8,400 nucleotides of DNA from Methanobacteriota archaeon. GTDB lineage: Archaea; Halobacteriota; Methanomicrobia; Methanomicrobiales; Methanoculleaceae. The stretch's first letter is position 1. Each line of letters opens with the position of its first letter. Location: contig JAEWMO010000183.1 of NCBI GenBank assembly GCA_023457135.1, forward strand, positions 1-8,400. The letters run 5' to 3'. The position numbers and the translations under genes are program-made. Below, piece by piece: positions 1 through 6,203 of this stretch. The notes below the pieces were generated by a model. That model saw only the letters and a list, made by a program, of their open reading frames with translations. It was not told where the DNA came from and searched no databases.

Positions 1-1356
1 TCCATCGACGGCTTCAACGTCGGCGTCATCCCGGCATCCGGAGAACTCACGGAGACCGACGTTGCTTCCGGTATCCGTGAGGTTACCGTCACGAAAGAGG
101 GGTTCGCCCCCTACTCTGAGTCTGTCACCGTCGTCGCGGGCCAGACCAGCACCGTGAACGCTGTCCTGGTGCCGGAGGACCTGGACGGTGACGGGCTGCC
201 GGACATCTACGAGAACGGGTATCGCGACGGGTTCGGCAACTGGCATGCGCCTGACCCGTATGCGGTCGATACCGACGGCGACGGGCTTTCAGACGGTTTT
301 GAGGCTGGAGAATCCGTCACCGACGAGAATGGCAACACCTACTTCAGGCAGCGGAGCGACCCGACCAAGGCGGACACGGACGACGACGGCCTCGACGATC
401 TGGCGGAGTTCGAGTACGGCACCGATCCCTTCAATCCGGATACCGACGGTGACGGCCTCCGCGACGGCGCCGACCCCGACCCGCTGACGCCTGCCGCGAG
501 CGGGGCGATCAACCTCGCCAAGATCGGGCGCGAGATCCTGGCCGGCGCGGTCTTCGGGGAGACCGGGTTGCCCGATGGGTCCTTCTACTGGCTGGTCGGG
601 GAGGAGACCGCTTCGTCGCCCTACTACATGGTCGGGTGGATCGGGTTCTCCTGCCTGCCGGTTGTGGGTGGGATCGCTGACATCCGCGACGCGGTGCAGG
701 CGATCCTGAACGGGGACCCGGTCGGCGCGGCGATGAACGCCGCGGGCGCGATCCCCGGACCCGGGGACGGGATCAAGATCACGGGGGCGATCGCCTGCTA
801 CACGGGGAAGTTCCCGTGGAAGGCGAGGGAGCTCGGTATCTTATTGTCCAAAGAGCTCCTGGGGCCGTTGCCGGATACGATCAAGATCCAGGTCTGGGAT
901 CTGCTCTTCGACGGGGCCGGGAGCCGGCTGGTCAGGGGCGAGATTGGTGCCGGCGATGCGGCGAAGGTGATCGATCAGGGCGGAGACCTTGAGAGAACGT
1001 TGAGCGTCATCAAACGCGCGGATGGGAAGGTGTTCTGGCTGGAGGAAGGGAAACTTGGAACAGCAAAGGGTGAGATTCTGGGAACCGTATATGATGGAAA
1101 AGGAGGGTCCGGGTGGATCCATATCCAGAATAACCACATCTACTATCATGGTACCAACGATTTCAAGAAAGCGTTCGGCGATGCGTATACGGACGAGAAC
1201 GCGATAAAAACCCTTATTGAGGACGGGGCGAAATATGGACAAAAGATCGATGACAACGGAGTTTATCACTATGTGGAACCGATTTCCGGGAAAATACTGT
1301 TGCTGATTATTGGAAGTAATGGCTATATTGTAACAGCATATCCCCTGAGGGTGTAA
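1..1356 (+). CDS. Polymorphic toxin A, 5'-partial: PEGA, TSP3-like repeats, pre-toxin, BECR-like RNase tip
   Basis: The frame is open from base 1, so the gene starts outside the window. A GTG at 154 would cut a PEGA domain in half and is not the start. Counting from the first codon (451 residues): PEGA-like beta domain at 1-56; four Dx[DN]xDG calcium-binding motifs at about 60-165; a hydrophobic pre-toxin module at 168-275 (YYMVGWIGF at 208, then DxRDx7GDxxG and PGPGD); a linker with IKRADGKVFWLEEG; and a C-terminal toxin domain of roughly 90 residues. The tip has GWxHIxxxH (His374, His379) and ends with GSNGYIVTAYP (Thr445). That layout resembles the BECR fold (Barnase, EndoU, colicin E5/D, RelE), so an RNase acting inside target cells is likely. 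The last 300 bases are AT-richer than the rest. An immunity-type gene starts four bases after the stop. Domain order is seen; the fold and activity are inferred. Confidence 0.82.
   Translation, partial: SIDGFNVGVIPASGELTETDVASGIREVTVTKEGFAPYSESVTVVAGQTSTVNAVLVPEDLDGDGLPDIYENGYRDGFGNWHAPDPYAVDTDGDGLSDGFEAGESVTDENGNTYFRQRSDPTKADTDDDGLDDLAEFEYGTDPFNPDTDGDGLRDGADPDPLTPAASGAINLAKIGREILAGAVFGETGLPDGSFYWLVGEETASSPYYMVGWIGFSCLPVVGGIADIRDAVQAILNGDPVGAAMNAAGAIPGPGDGIKITGAIACYTGKFPWKARELGILLSKELLGPLPDTIKIQVWDLLFDGAGSRLVRGEIGAGDAAKVIDQGGDLERTLSVIKRADGKVFWLEEGKLGTAKGEILGTVYDGKGGSGWIHIQNNHIYYHGTNDFKKAFGDAYTDENAIKTLIEDGAKYGQKIDDNGVYHYVEPISGKILLLIIGSNGYIVTAYPLRV
178..296 (+). repeat. TSP3-module direct repeat, copy 1
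   Basis: A block of about 119 bp encodes DLDGDGLPD through DTDGDGLSDG. It recurs at 2099-2217 with about three mismatches by hand count and at 8300-8400 (cut by the window end). A diverged relative lies at 6069-6190. Identity includes synonymous positions, which suggests recent duplication or gene conversion. Confidence 0.9.
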
Positions 1357-1360
1357 GAGT

Positions 1361-1858
1361 ATGAGGAATAATTTGAAGGAAAAACTCAAATTATCAACCT
1401 TTATTCTAGATACGGTACCTGAAACTGTATACATGGACAAGGTTTACACGCAGCATGTTCTCATCGAATTTGAAGCTGGACTAAAAGCATACGTATTCGA
1501 TGGCGCCTTTGAAGGCCATATGCTCTGTACCCCCGATATGATCGGAAAAACCAAAAAAATTGTCTTGGTGATGTTGGTATTATCTCTGGGAAAAATGGAG
1601 GCTGCAGGAAAAGATGTAGATCTACCATTAGGCCTTCAAAAAAATTATGCCGGACCTAAACTAGATCTTAATGGCCGCATAGAAGAGATCATCATCCCCG
1701 ACGACCCCGATAAAGCTGAGCGGTGGCACGATGCCATTGTCGATTTCGGGGCCGGAAAAATCCTAATTGATATCGACAAGGAATACTTCCCCCTCCAGCT
1801 TAAAGCGGGAGACTACGTCCACGTGTACGGCCGTGTCGATCTGCGGGGCATCGAGTAA
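1361..1858 (+). CDS. Immunity-type protein A, paired with toxin A
   Basis: 165 residues, starting four bases after the toxin A stop; GGTG at 1349-1352 inside the toxin's last codons can serve as ribosome-binding site. I recognise no named family. The protein looks small, soluble and strand-rich. Conserved blocks are VYTQHVL, KAYVFDG, GHMLCTPDMIGKTKKIVLVML, IIIPDDP, AERWHDA and a C-terminal GDYVHVYGRVDLRGIE-like strand pair suggestive of an OB-like barrel (weak inference). No signal peptide is visible, which fits a cytoplasmic protein binding an incoming nuclease. An intact paralog (4807-5286) sits behind the related toxin A', and a 3' fragment (5718-5926) lies in a scar. Pairing of the two A-type toxins with the two A-type genes is the best evidence for immunity. 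The gene is AT-rich: the line 1381-1440 has 19 G+C of 60, against 43 of 60 at 541-600 in the toxin. Confidence 0.75.
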   Translation: MRNNLKEKLKLSTFILDTVPETVYMDKVYTQHVLIEFEAGLKAYVFDGAFEGHMLCTPDMIGKTKKIVLVMLVLSLGKMEAAGKDVDLPLGLQKNYAGPKLDLNGRIEEIIIPDDPDKAERWHDAIVDFGAGKILIDIDKEYFPLQLKAGDYVHVYGRVDLRGIE

Positions 1859-1872
1859 ATCGTACCCCCTGA

Positions 1873-1881
1873 TTCTTTTTT
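1873..1881 (+). terminator. Oligo-T terminator candidate after immunity A
   Basis: A T6 run at 1876-1881 lies 18 bases after the immunity A stop. Archaeal RNA polymerase commonly stops on such coding-strand T runs. The same run is kept at 5944-5949 in the duplicated copy. Confidence 0.4.
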
Positions 1882-1911
1882 CAGCATGTTCCTCGTCGTG
1901 ACTTATACCGA

Positions 1912-1936
1912 GTAGGAATCGGCTGGTGTCTGGATG
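1912..1936 (+). promoter_or_regulatory. Inter-cassette element carrying the cassette 2 ribosome-binding site and start
   Basis: GGTG at 1925-1928 sits five bases before the ATG at 1934 and fits the core of an archaeal Shine-Dalgarno sequence. An in-frame TAG at 1913-1915 rules out a longer start. A TTATAC at 1902-1907 could be a weak TATA box, but no convincing BRE is seen. Degenerate copies lie at 5331-5354 and 5980-6004. In the 5980 copy GGTG has become GATG and the ATG has become ATA. Confidence 0.4.
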
Positions 1937-3310
1937 TTGATCTGGGTATCAATATCGTCAATATCGCACCACCCCGCCGGCTACCCCGCTGGCAACCACA
2001 CCATTGCCGTCCTGAAGGACGGCTACGGGCCGTTCACCACGACGGTGACGGTCGCGAACGGCCAGACCGCGCAAGTGACCGCGACCCTGAGCAACGACGA
2101 CCTGGACGGGGACGGGCTGCCGGACATCTACGAGAACGGCTATCGCGACGGCTTCGGCAACTGGCATGCGCCTGACCCGTATGCGGTCGATACCGACGGC
2201 GACGGGCTTTCAGACGGCTACGAGGCTGGAGAACTGGTCACCGAAGGCGGGAAGACCTACTACAAGCAGCGGAACGACCCGACGAAGGCGGACACGGACG
2301 GCGACGGCCTCGACGACTACCTGGAGGATGCGATCGAGAGCGACCCGCTCAATCCGGACAGCGACGGCGACGGGCTTTCCGATGCCCTCGAATGGGGGAT
2401 CGGCACCGATCTCTGGTCAGCCGACACCGACGGTGACGGCCACTCCGATTACGAGGAGTGGTACGACCCCGACTACGACCCGCTGGTCTTCGAGGAGCGC
2501 TACGGCCCGCTGGAGATGGGCCGGGAGTTCCTCCTCGGCGCCGTCCTCGGCGAGTGGGGTGCCGACGACCATGCCAACATCTTCTACCTGGGCGGCTGGG
2601 TCGCGAGCGGCGTCATCGTCATCGGGGACTTCCGGGACATCGCCGCGACGCTCTCGCGGGGCGACCTGGTCGGGACAGGGCTGAACCTCGCCGCACTGAT
2701 CCCGGGCTACGGGGATGCGGCGAAGGTCGCGGCCGTCGTCGGGAAGTTCGTCCTGAAGCACCCGGAGCTGGTCAAACCGGCTGTTCTCCTGCTGGCCGGA
2801 GTGACGAAGTATTCGGACGAGACCGAAGAAGCGCTAAAGATCTTGAAGACGAGTTACGGCGATGACGTCCTCGACGTGCTCCGGGCAAACGGAGCGACGG
2901 ATGCGACCTTCGTCCGGCTCTACGATAAGAACGTCAACCTCTTCCGGGTCAGGCAGATGCTTGAGAACGTCTGTGAGGGCGGGTGGGCGCCGACTAAGAA
3001 ACTCACTGAATCGGGGAACTTAGACAAGCACTACACCGATCACGTGCTCGATCGATTCGAGTGGGGCGAGACCTTTACGAAATCGGTATACCTGCAGAAG
3101 GCTACTACCTTGAGCAACCGGAGAGACGGGACTGTCGAGTTGTATTACCAAGTGGGCTATGACACGCTGGTCGTTTATGACCGTAGTGCCAACGAGTTCG
3201 TGAGTATAACGAAGGATGGCCTGATCACGACCTTCTTCAAACCGGATGCTAGGCCTCTTACCCATTATGTGGATGTACGGATCACCGACAGATTGGTTAG
3301 GTTGAATTAG
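1934..3310 (+). CDS. Orphan toxin B: truncated PEGA, TSP3-like repeats, pre-toxin, H..H/TFFKP nuclease-like tip
   Basis: 458 residues. The ATG at 1934 is the first start after the in-frame TAG at 1913. The N-terminus (MLIWVSISSIS) is too short for a signal peptide and leads into the second half of a PEGA domain (PAGNHTIAVL to TVTVANGQTAQ), so export elements are missing. Dx[DN]xDG repeats occupy about 56-190. The pre-toxin module at 190-295 has a hydrophobic stretch at 218-232, DFRDIAATLSRGDLVG and PGYGD. The tip differs from toxin A: HYTDH (His366, His370), a YLQKA helix, then NEFVSI, DGLITTFFKP (Thr432, Thr433, Lys436). Bacterial CDI and polymorphic toxin tips with this H..H ... NEF ... TFFKP layout are thought to be BECR-like RNases; activity here is inferred. 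Immunity-type gene B starts 23 bases downstream. It may be a displaced tip cassette rather than a secreted protein. Confidence 0.75.
   Translation: MLIWVSISSISHHPAGYPAGNHTIAVLKDGYGPFTTTVTVANGQTAQVTATLSNDDLDGDGLPDIYENGYRDGFGNWHAPDPYAVDTDGDGLSDGYEAGELVTEGGKTYYKQRNDPTKADTDGDGLDDYLEDAIESDPLNPDSDGDGLSDALEWGIGTDLWSADTDGDGHSDYEEWYDPDYDPLVFEERYGPLEMGREFLLGAVLGEWGADDHANIFYLGGWVASGVIVIGDFRDIAATLSRGDLVGTGLNLAALIPGYGDAAKVAAVVGKFVLKHPELVKPAVLLLAGVTKYSDETEEALKILKTSYGDDVLDVLRANGATDATFVRLYDKNVNLFRVRQMLENVCEGGWAPTKKLTESGNLDKHYTDHVLDRFEWGETFTKSVYLQKATTLSNRRDGTVELYYQVGYDTLVVYDRSANEFVSITKDGLITTFFKPDARPLTHYVDVRITDRLVRLN
2099..2217 (+). repeat. TSP3-module direct repeat, copy 2
   Basis: Near-identical to 178-296 (offset 1921). 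It lies at the same place in the protein, just after the PEGA domain. Confidence 0.9.
2471..2800 (+). repeat. Pre-toxin module direct repeat, copy 1
   Basis: Matches 3981-4310 (offset 1510) at about 93% identity over the 300 bases I compared. Similarity ends sharply: cassette 3 has no counterpart of the upstream TSP3 DNA, and after about 2800 the two toxins diverge. Confidence 0.85.
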
Positions 3311-3333
3311 ATTCGTGAGCGTGGTATGAGAGA

Positions 3334-3945
3334 ATGGTAGATAACAAGCTCCTCAACAGGGTAATAAAAGGCCTGCTCAGCTATGAGAAAAGTATTGAAG
3401 AGACCGACGAACACTACGACGAGTTGAAAAGACTCGGGAGATACCCTGTCGATGCACCCTATGGGTTAAAACACTGTCTCCCTTTTTGGATGCAGTTGCT
3501 CGAAGAGGAAGGAGTCGACTGTGAGCGATTTCGCGCGGAATATGAGAGAATAACTAGAAAGCTAACCGCACTGGAAGAGAAAAAGGGGCAGGATTATCGC
3601 GAAAAGTTGTTTTCTCTGCTGAACGATGAGGTTTACTATTATCCCGTGACAATACGATATTTTGCCGATCAGGAGCCTTTTGAACTTGAAATCCCGAACG
3701 ATTTTGCTACTCGCAGTTCTCTGGAGATATTACTGATCGAATTAGAACGGGACTATGATCTTACAGAAATTAAGGCAAAAATATCCGCCCTTGATGAAAC
3801 TTTCAGGAGTAAATATCTGCAACATATCGATGAGATCATCAAATGCTGTGCTGATGCCGTCGACCCATATACTCCAGCTAACTTCTGGTGGGAGCACCCC
3901 CTGAAGTTCTTGAAAGAAAAACAGAAAATGCAGAATGACCCTTAG
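3334..3945 (+). CDS. Immunity-type protein B, paired with toxin B
   Basis: 203 residues, ATG 23 bases after the toxin B stop; the ribosome-binding site is weak (GGT at 3323). No family recognised. The protein is acidic and mostly helical by eye: an N-terminal helical part with HCLPFWMQLLEEEG and YERITRKLTALEEKKG, a central strand-like part (VYYYPVTIRYFADQEPFELEIP), then charged helices (LIELERDYDLTEIKAK, YLQHIDEII) and a C-terminal PANFWWEHPLKFL. No signal peptide or membrane segment is seen, as expected for a cytoplasmic inhibitor. Its place behind toxin B is the main reason for the call. A scar at 5544-5717 keeps its central part next to a pre-toxin B piece, so the toxin B and immunity B pair was once present twice. 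The gene is AT-richer than the toxin body. Confidence 0.65.
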   Translation: MVDNKLLNRVIKGLLSYEKSIEETDEHYDELKRLGRYPVDAPYGLKHCLPFWMQLLEEEGVDCERFRAEYERITRKLTALEEKKGQDYREKLFSLLNDEVYYYPVTIRYFADQEPFELEIPNDFATRSSLEILLIELERDYDLTEIKAKISALDETFRSKYLQHIDEIIKCCADAVDPYTPANFWWEHPLKFLKEKQKMQNDP

Positions 3946-3949
3946 TTCC

Positions 3950-3954
3950 TTTTT
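3950..3954 (+). terminator. Short T-run after immunity B
   Basis: T5 directly after the TAG of immunity B. It also marks the junction to headless cassette 3, whose frame opens at 3957 after a TAA. Weak evidence. Confidence 0.25.
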
Positions 3955-3980
3955 AATGGTGCCAAGGAGACACTGATCCC

Positions 3981-4310
3981 GATTACGACCCGCTGGTCTA
4001 CGAGGAGCGCTACGGCCCGCTGGAGATGGGCCGGGAGTTCCTCCTCGGCGCCGTCCTCGGTGAGTGGGGCGCCGACGACCACGACAACGTCTATTACCTG
4101 GCCGGCTGGGTCGCGAGCGGCGTCATCGTCATCGGGGACATTCGGGACATCGCCGCGACGCTCTCCCGGGGCGACCTGGTCGGCACGGGGCTGAACCTCG
4201 CCGCGCTGATCCCGGGGTATGGGGATGCGGCGAAGGTCGCGGCCATCGTCGGGAAATTCGTCCTGAAGCATCCGGAGCTGCTGAAGCCGGCGATGGTGCT
4301 GCTGGTCGGG
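3981..4310 (+). repeat. Pre-toxin module direct repeat, copy 2
   Basis: Second copy of 2471-2800. Its left edge, within a few bases of 3972, is where cassette 3 begins. Confidence 0.85.
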
Positions 4311-4805
4311 GTTGCGCCACACGTGGACGAGGCCGCGGAGTGGGCGAAAAACTTCCGAACGCTCTACGGCGACGGGGCACTCACCAAGTTCCTGAAAGGC
4401 GGGATCACGGAAGCGGACCTGCATGTGATCGCAAAAAACAGAGGCGATCTGTTAAAGACGCTGGAGGTTACTAAACGTGCGGATGGAAGGGTTGTCTGGC
4501 TGGAGGAAGGACTTACAGAAGCGGAGGCAATGGCACGTGGTGTGAGACCAAGTGGGTGGAAGCATATAAGAGAAGACCATTTCCCGGATCTGGTGGCAGC
4601 AAACCAATTTGCTGATGTTTTTGGTGGGGCGTATCGCGATGAGAATAAGATAAGAGAACTCATCATGGATGGAGCAAAATATGGGCAGAAGGTTAGTGAT
4701 GCTGGAGCTTATCACTATGTAGAACCCAATTCCGGGAAAATACTGCTACTGGTTATTGGAAGTAATGGCTATCTTGTGACCGCATATCCTTTCAGGGTGA
4801 AGTAG
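4026..4805 (+). CDS. Headless orphan toxin A': pre-toxin plus BECR-like RNase tip
   Basis: 259 residues from the ATG at 4026. The frame is open back to 3957 but holds no earlier start, and the residues there (DPDYDPLVYEERYGPLE) are the same pre-toxin lead-in as in toxin B, so the ATG is an internal Met. No ribosome-binding site stands at a useful distance; GGAG abuts the ATG. There is no PEGA or TSP3. The pre-toxin part (hydrophobic 24-38, DIRDIAATLSRGDLVG, PGYGD) is about 93% identical in DNA to cassette 2. The tip is toxin A type: GWKHIxxxH (His180, His185) and GSNGYLVTAYP (Thr252), with 36 of the last 44 residues equal to toxin A. Cassette 3 is thus a mosaic of modules 2 and 1. It is probably a silent donor of a toxin tip, though leaky expression cannot be excluded. 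An immunity-type gene starts one base after the stop. Confidence 0.7.
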   Translation: MGREFLLGAVLGEWGADDHDNVYYLAGWVASGVIVIGDIRDIAATLSRGDLVGTGLNLAALIPGYGDAAKVAAIVGKFVLKHPELLKPAMVLLVGVAPHVDEAAEWAKNFRTLYGDGALTKFLKGGITEADLHVIAKNRGDLLKTLEVTKRADGRVVWLEEGLTEAEAMARGVRPSGWKHIREDHFPDLVAANQFADVFGGAYRDENKIRELIMDGAKYGQKVSDAGAYHYVEPNSGKILLLVIGSNGYLVTAYPFRVK

Positions 4806-4806
4806 C

Positions 4807-5286
4807 ATGAAGGATGATTTGAAAGGGAAACTCAAATTTCATGTTCGCATACTAGCAATTGAACCCCGAGCTGGATACATGGACACGGTCTACACACAGC
4901 ACGTTCTCGTTGAACTCGAAAATGGACAAAAAGCGTACGTGTTTGATGGTCCCACTGGGGGCCACATGCTTTGCACCCCGGATATGATCGGAAAAACCAA
5001 AAAAATTGTCCTAGTGATGTTGATTCATTCCCTAGCGAAGATAGAAACTCAAGCAGTGAGTATAACCCCCGATCCCTCAAGACCCAGCCTCGAGATCGAC
5101 GGGCCCATCGACGAGATCATCATCCCGGATGATCCCAATGACGCCGAACGGTGGCACGATGCCGTTGTCGATTTTGGGGTTGGAAGGATCCTGATCGAGA
5201 TTGATAGAAAGTACTTCTATCTCCAACTGGAGGAAGGGGATTATGTTCACGTGAACGGCCGTGTCGACTTAAGGGGTATCGAGTAG
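4807..5286 (+). CDS. Immunity-type protein A', paralog of immunity A
   Basis: 159 residues, ATG one base after the toxin A' stop, with a good archaeal ribosome-binding site (GGTGA at 4796-4800, six bases before the start). Expression may be coupled to the toxin or come from a promoter inside it. It shares blocks with immunity A: VYTQHVL, KAYVFDG, GHMLCTPDMIGKTKKIVLVML, IIIPDDP, AERWHDA and a C-terminal GDYVHVNGRVDLRGIE-like end. A run of 30 identical bases links 4981-5010 with 1535-1564. The stretch between the central and C-terminal blocks (about residues 78-98) has no clear similarity to immunity A and may hold specificity residues. Both A-type genes follow A-type toxins, which supports cognate toxin/immunity pairs of one family with possibly different specificity. 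Family otherwise unknown to me. Confidence 0.75.
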   Translation: MKDDLKGKLKFHVRILAIEPRAGYMDTVYTQHVLVELENGQKAYVFDGPTGGHMLCTPDMIGKTKKIVLVMLIHSLAKIETQAVSITPDPSRPSLEIDGPIDEIIIPDDPNDAERWHDAVVDFGVGRILIEIDRKYFYLQLEEGDYVHVNGRVDLRGIE

Positions 5287-5300
5287 CGCTTTCATCCGAT

Positions 5301-5309
5301 CCCTCTTTT
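5301..5309 (+). terminator. Pyrimidine/T-rich stretch after immunity A'
   Basis: CCCTCTTTTC 15-24 bases after the stop resembles the T-rich ends behind the other immunity genes, but the T run is only four long. Confidence 0.25.
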
Positions 5310-5330
5310 CCCTTCCTAGTTCATATCGCA

Positions 5331-5454
5331 AGTAAGAACTAGCTGGTATTCAGACACCGAGGTCGTACGGGTCCACTCGACGTACTGACGCCCAGAAGGG
5401 GCAGCTACACCCTGTTCACCATGTCGGTGATGGTAGTCTGACCGACGGTTATCC
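5331..5454 (+). pseudogene. Remnant of spacer element, PEGA and TSP3 DNA
   Basis: 5331-5354 matches the inter-cassette element at 1912-1935 at 17 of 24 positions. 5405-5434 matches the PEGA stretch 2023-2052 at 23 of 30 positions, and its reading (SYTLFTMSVMV) resembles GYGPFTTTVTV before a TGA. 5434-5452 resembles a TSP3 repeat end (TDGY). No intact frame runs through it. It reads as the decayed head of a lost cassette. Confidence 0.6.
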
Positions 5455-5717
5455 GGTCAAATCGGCTGTGTTCTCCCGCTGGCTGGGGTGGCCCAGTATT
5501 CGGACGAGACCGAAAAAGCATTGAGCGACGATGTCCTCGGACACCTCCTTCCTTTTTGGATACATCTGCTCAAAGAAAAAGGGGTTAATTATAATGGCTA
5601 TCAAGCGGCATATGAAAGAATAACAAAAAAATTAGCAATTCTGGAACAAAAGAGGGGAGTTACCGCGAAAAGTTATTTGCCGAGTTGAGAGAGGATCTCG
5701 ATTGCTATCCTGTGATA
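5455..5717 (+). pseudogene. Toxin B / immunity B fusion scar
   Basis: 5455-5535 corresponds to the end of pre-toxin B and the first residues of the toxin B tip (YSDETEKAL, then SDDVLG against GDDVLD in toxin B). Near 5540 the sequence jumps to the middle of immunity B: HLLPFWIHLLKEKG against HCLPFWMQLLEEEG, and YERITKKLAILEQKRG against YERITRKLTALEEKKG. A frameshift near 5660 moves the match YREKLFAEL...CYPV into another frame. The nuclease part and the immunity N-terminus are deleted. A 66-codon frame from 5488 to 5688 exists but crosses this junction and the frameshift and is not a real gene. Confidence 0.75.
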
Positions 5718-5926
5718 CCGGACCTAAACTAGATCTTAATGGCCGCATAGAAGAGATCATCATCCCGGACGACCCCGAGAAAGCCGAGCGGTGGCACGAT
5801 GTTATTGTCCATTTTGGGGTCGAAAAAATCCTAATTGATATCGATAAGGAATACTTCCACCTCCAAATTAAAGCGGGAGACTACGTCCACGTGTACGGCC
5901 GTGTCGATCTGCGGAGTATCGAGTAG
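5718..5926 (+). pseudogene. Immunity A 3' fragment
   Basis: An indel-free match to codons 97-165 of immunity A (GPKLDLNGRIEEIIIPDDP to the stop), fused directly to the immunity B remnant. A TTG-initiated frame of 74 codons from 5702 is intact, but its first codons come from the neighbouring remnant. It keeps the C-terminal half only, so it is unlikely to be a working inhibitor. Confidence 0.8.
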
Positions 5927-5943
5927 ATCGTACCCCTTGATTC

Positions 5944-5949
5944 TTTTTT
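5944..5949 (+). terminator. T6 run after immunity A fragment
   Basis: Copy of the T6 run at 1876-1881, retained after duplication. It would end any transcript reading through the scar. Confidence 0.35.
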
Positions 5950-6008
5950 CAGCATGTTCCTCATCGTGACTTATACCAAGCGGGAATCGGCTGATGTCTG
6001 GATATTGA

Positions 6009-6203
6009 TCTGGATCTCGATATCGCACCGCCCCTGCCGAATACCCCGCTGGCAACCACATCGTTAACGACCTCGATGGTGACAGACTGCTGGACAATTT
6101 CGAGAACGGGTATCGCGACGGGTTCGGCAGGTGGTACACCCTCGACCCGAACGCGGTCGACACCGACGGTGACGGGCTCACTGACGGCTACGAGACCAGT
6201 GGG
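6009..6203 (+). other. Startless 5' part of cassette 4 (PEGA scrap plus TSP3-like repeats)
   Basis: The toxin C frame is open back to 6009 (TGA at 6006-6008) and encodes YPAGNHIV, a scrap of PEGA, then DLDGDRLLD and DTDGDGLTDGYE repeats homologous to the other cassettes. It contains no ATG, GTG or TTG in frame. Compared with cassette 2, the start ATG is now ATA (6002-6004), GGTG is GATG, one extra base near 6030-6042 shifts the frame, and most of PEGA is deleted. This DNA only makes sense as protein if fused to an upstream gene. Confidence 0.7.

Larger units (their letters stand above)
1650..1948 (+). repeat. About 300-bp direct repeat (immunity A 3' end plus spacer), copy 1
   Basis: Matches 5718-6016 at a constant offset of 4068 bases, without indels and at about 92% identity by hand count. 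It covers the last 69 codons of immunity A, the T-rich downstream stretch, and the lead-in to the next cassette. It is a likely product of, or substrate for, recombination between cassettes. Confidence 0.85.
5718..6016 (+). repeat. About 300-bp direct repeat, copy 2
   Basis: Second copy of 1650-1948, ending in the degraded lead-in of cassette 4. Confidence 0.85.

Noticed and set aside
1323..1329. CTATATT as an internal TATA box for immunity A
   Set aside because: It encodes conserved toxin residues (GYIV), has no convincing BRE, would place transcription start on top of the ribosome-binding site, and is not kept as TATATT in cassette 3 (TATCTT).
841..1440. A 199-codon open frame on the minus strand across the toxin A tip
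   Set aside because: It lies opposite clearly conserved + strand toxin and immunity codons, has no recognisable domain, and crosses a gene junction. The other minus-strand frames over the toxins (for example 2417-2761, 3942-4424, 5961-6887) are likewise low-stop-density shadows of GC-rich or repetitive DNA.
1553..1644. Two A7 tracts (1553-1559, 1638-1644) as possible phase-variation sites in immunity A
   Set aside because: A7 is short for slippage control and lies in AT-rich sequence. The first tract is conserved in frame in immunity A' as well, so it is explained by the Lys-Lys codons.
2166..2684. Arg/Thr-rich open frame in a second + frame over TSP3 and pre-toxin DNA
   Set aside because: The composition is typical of an out-of-frame reading of GAC/GGC-rich repeats. 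The same shadow appears at 188-487, 4064-4474 and 6076-6345.
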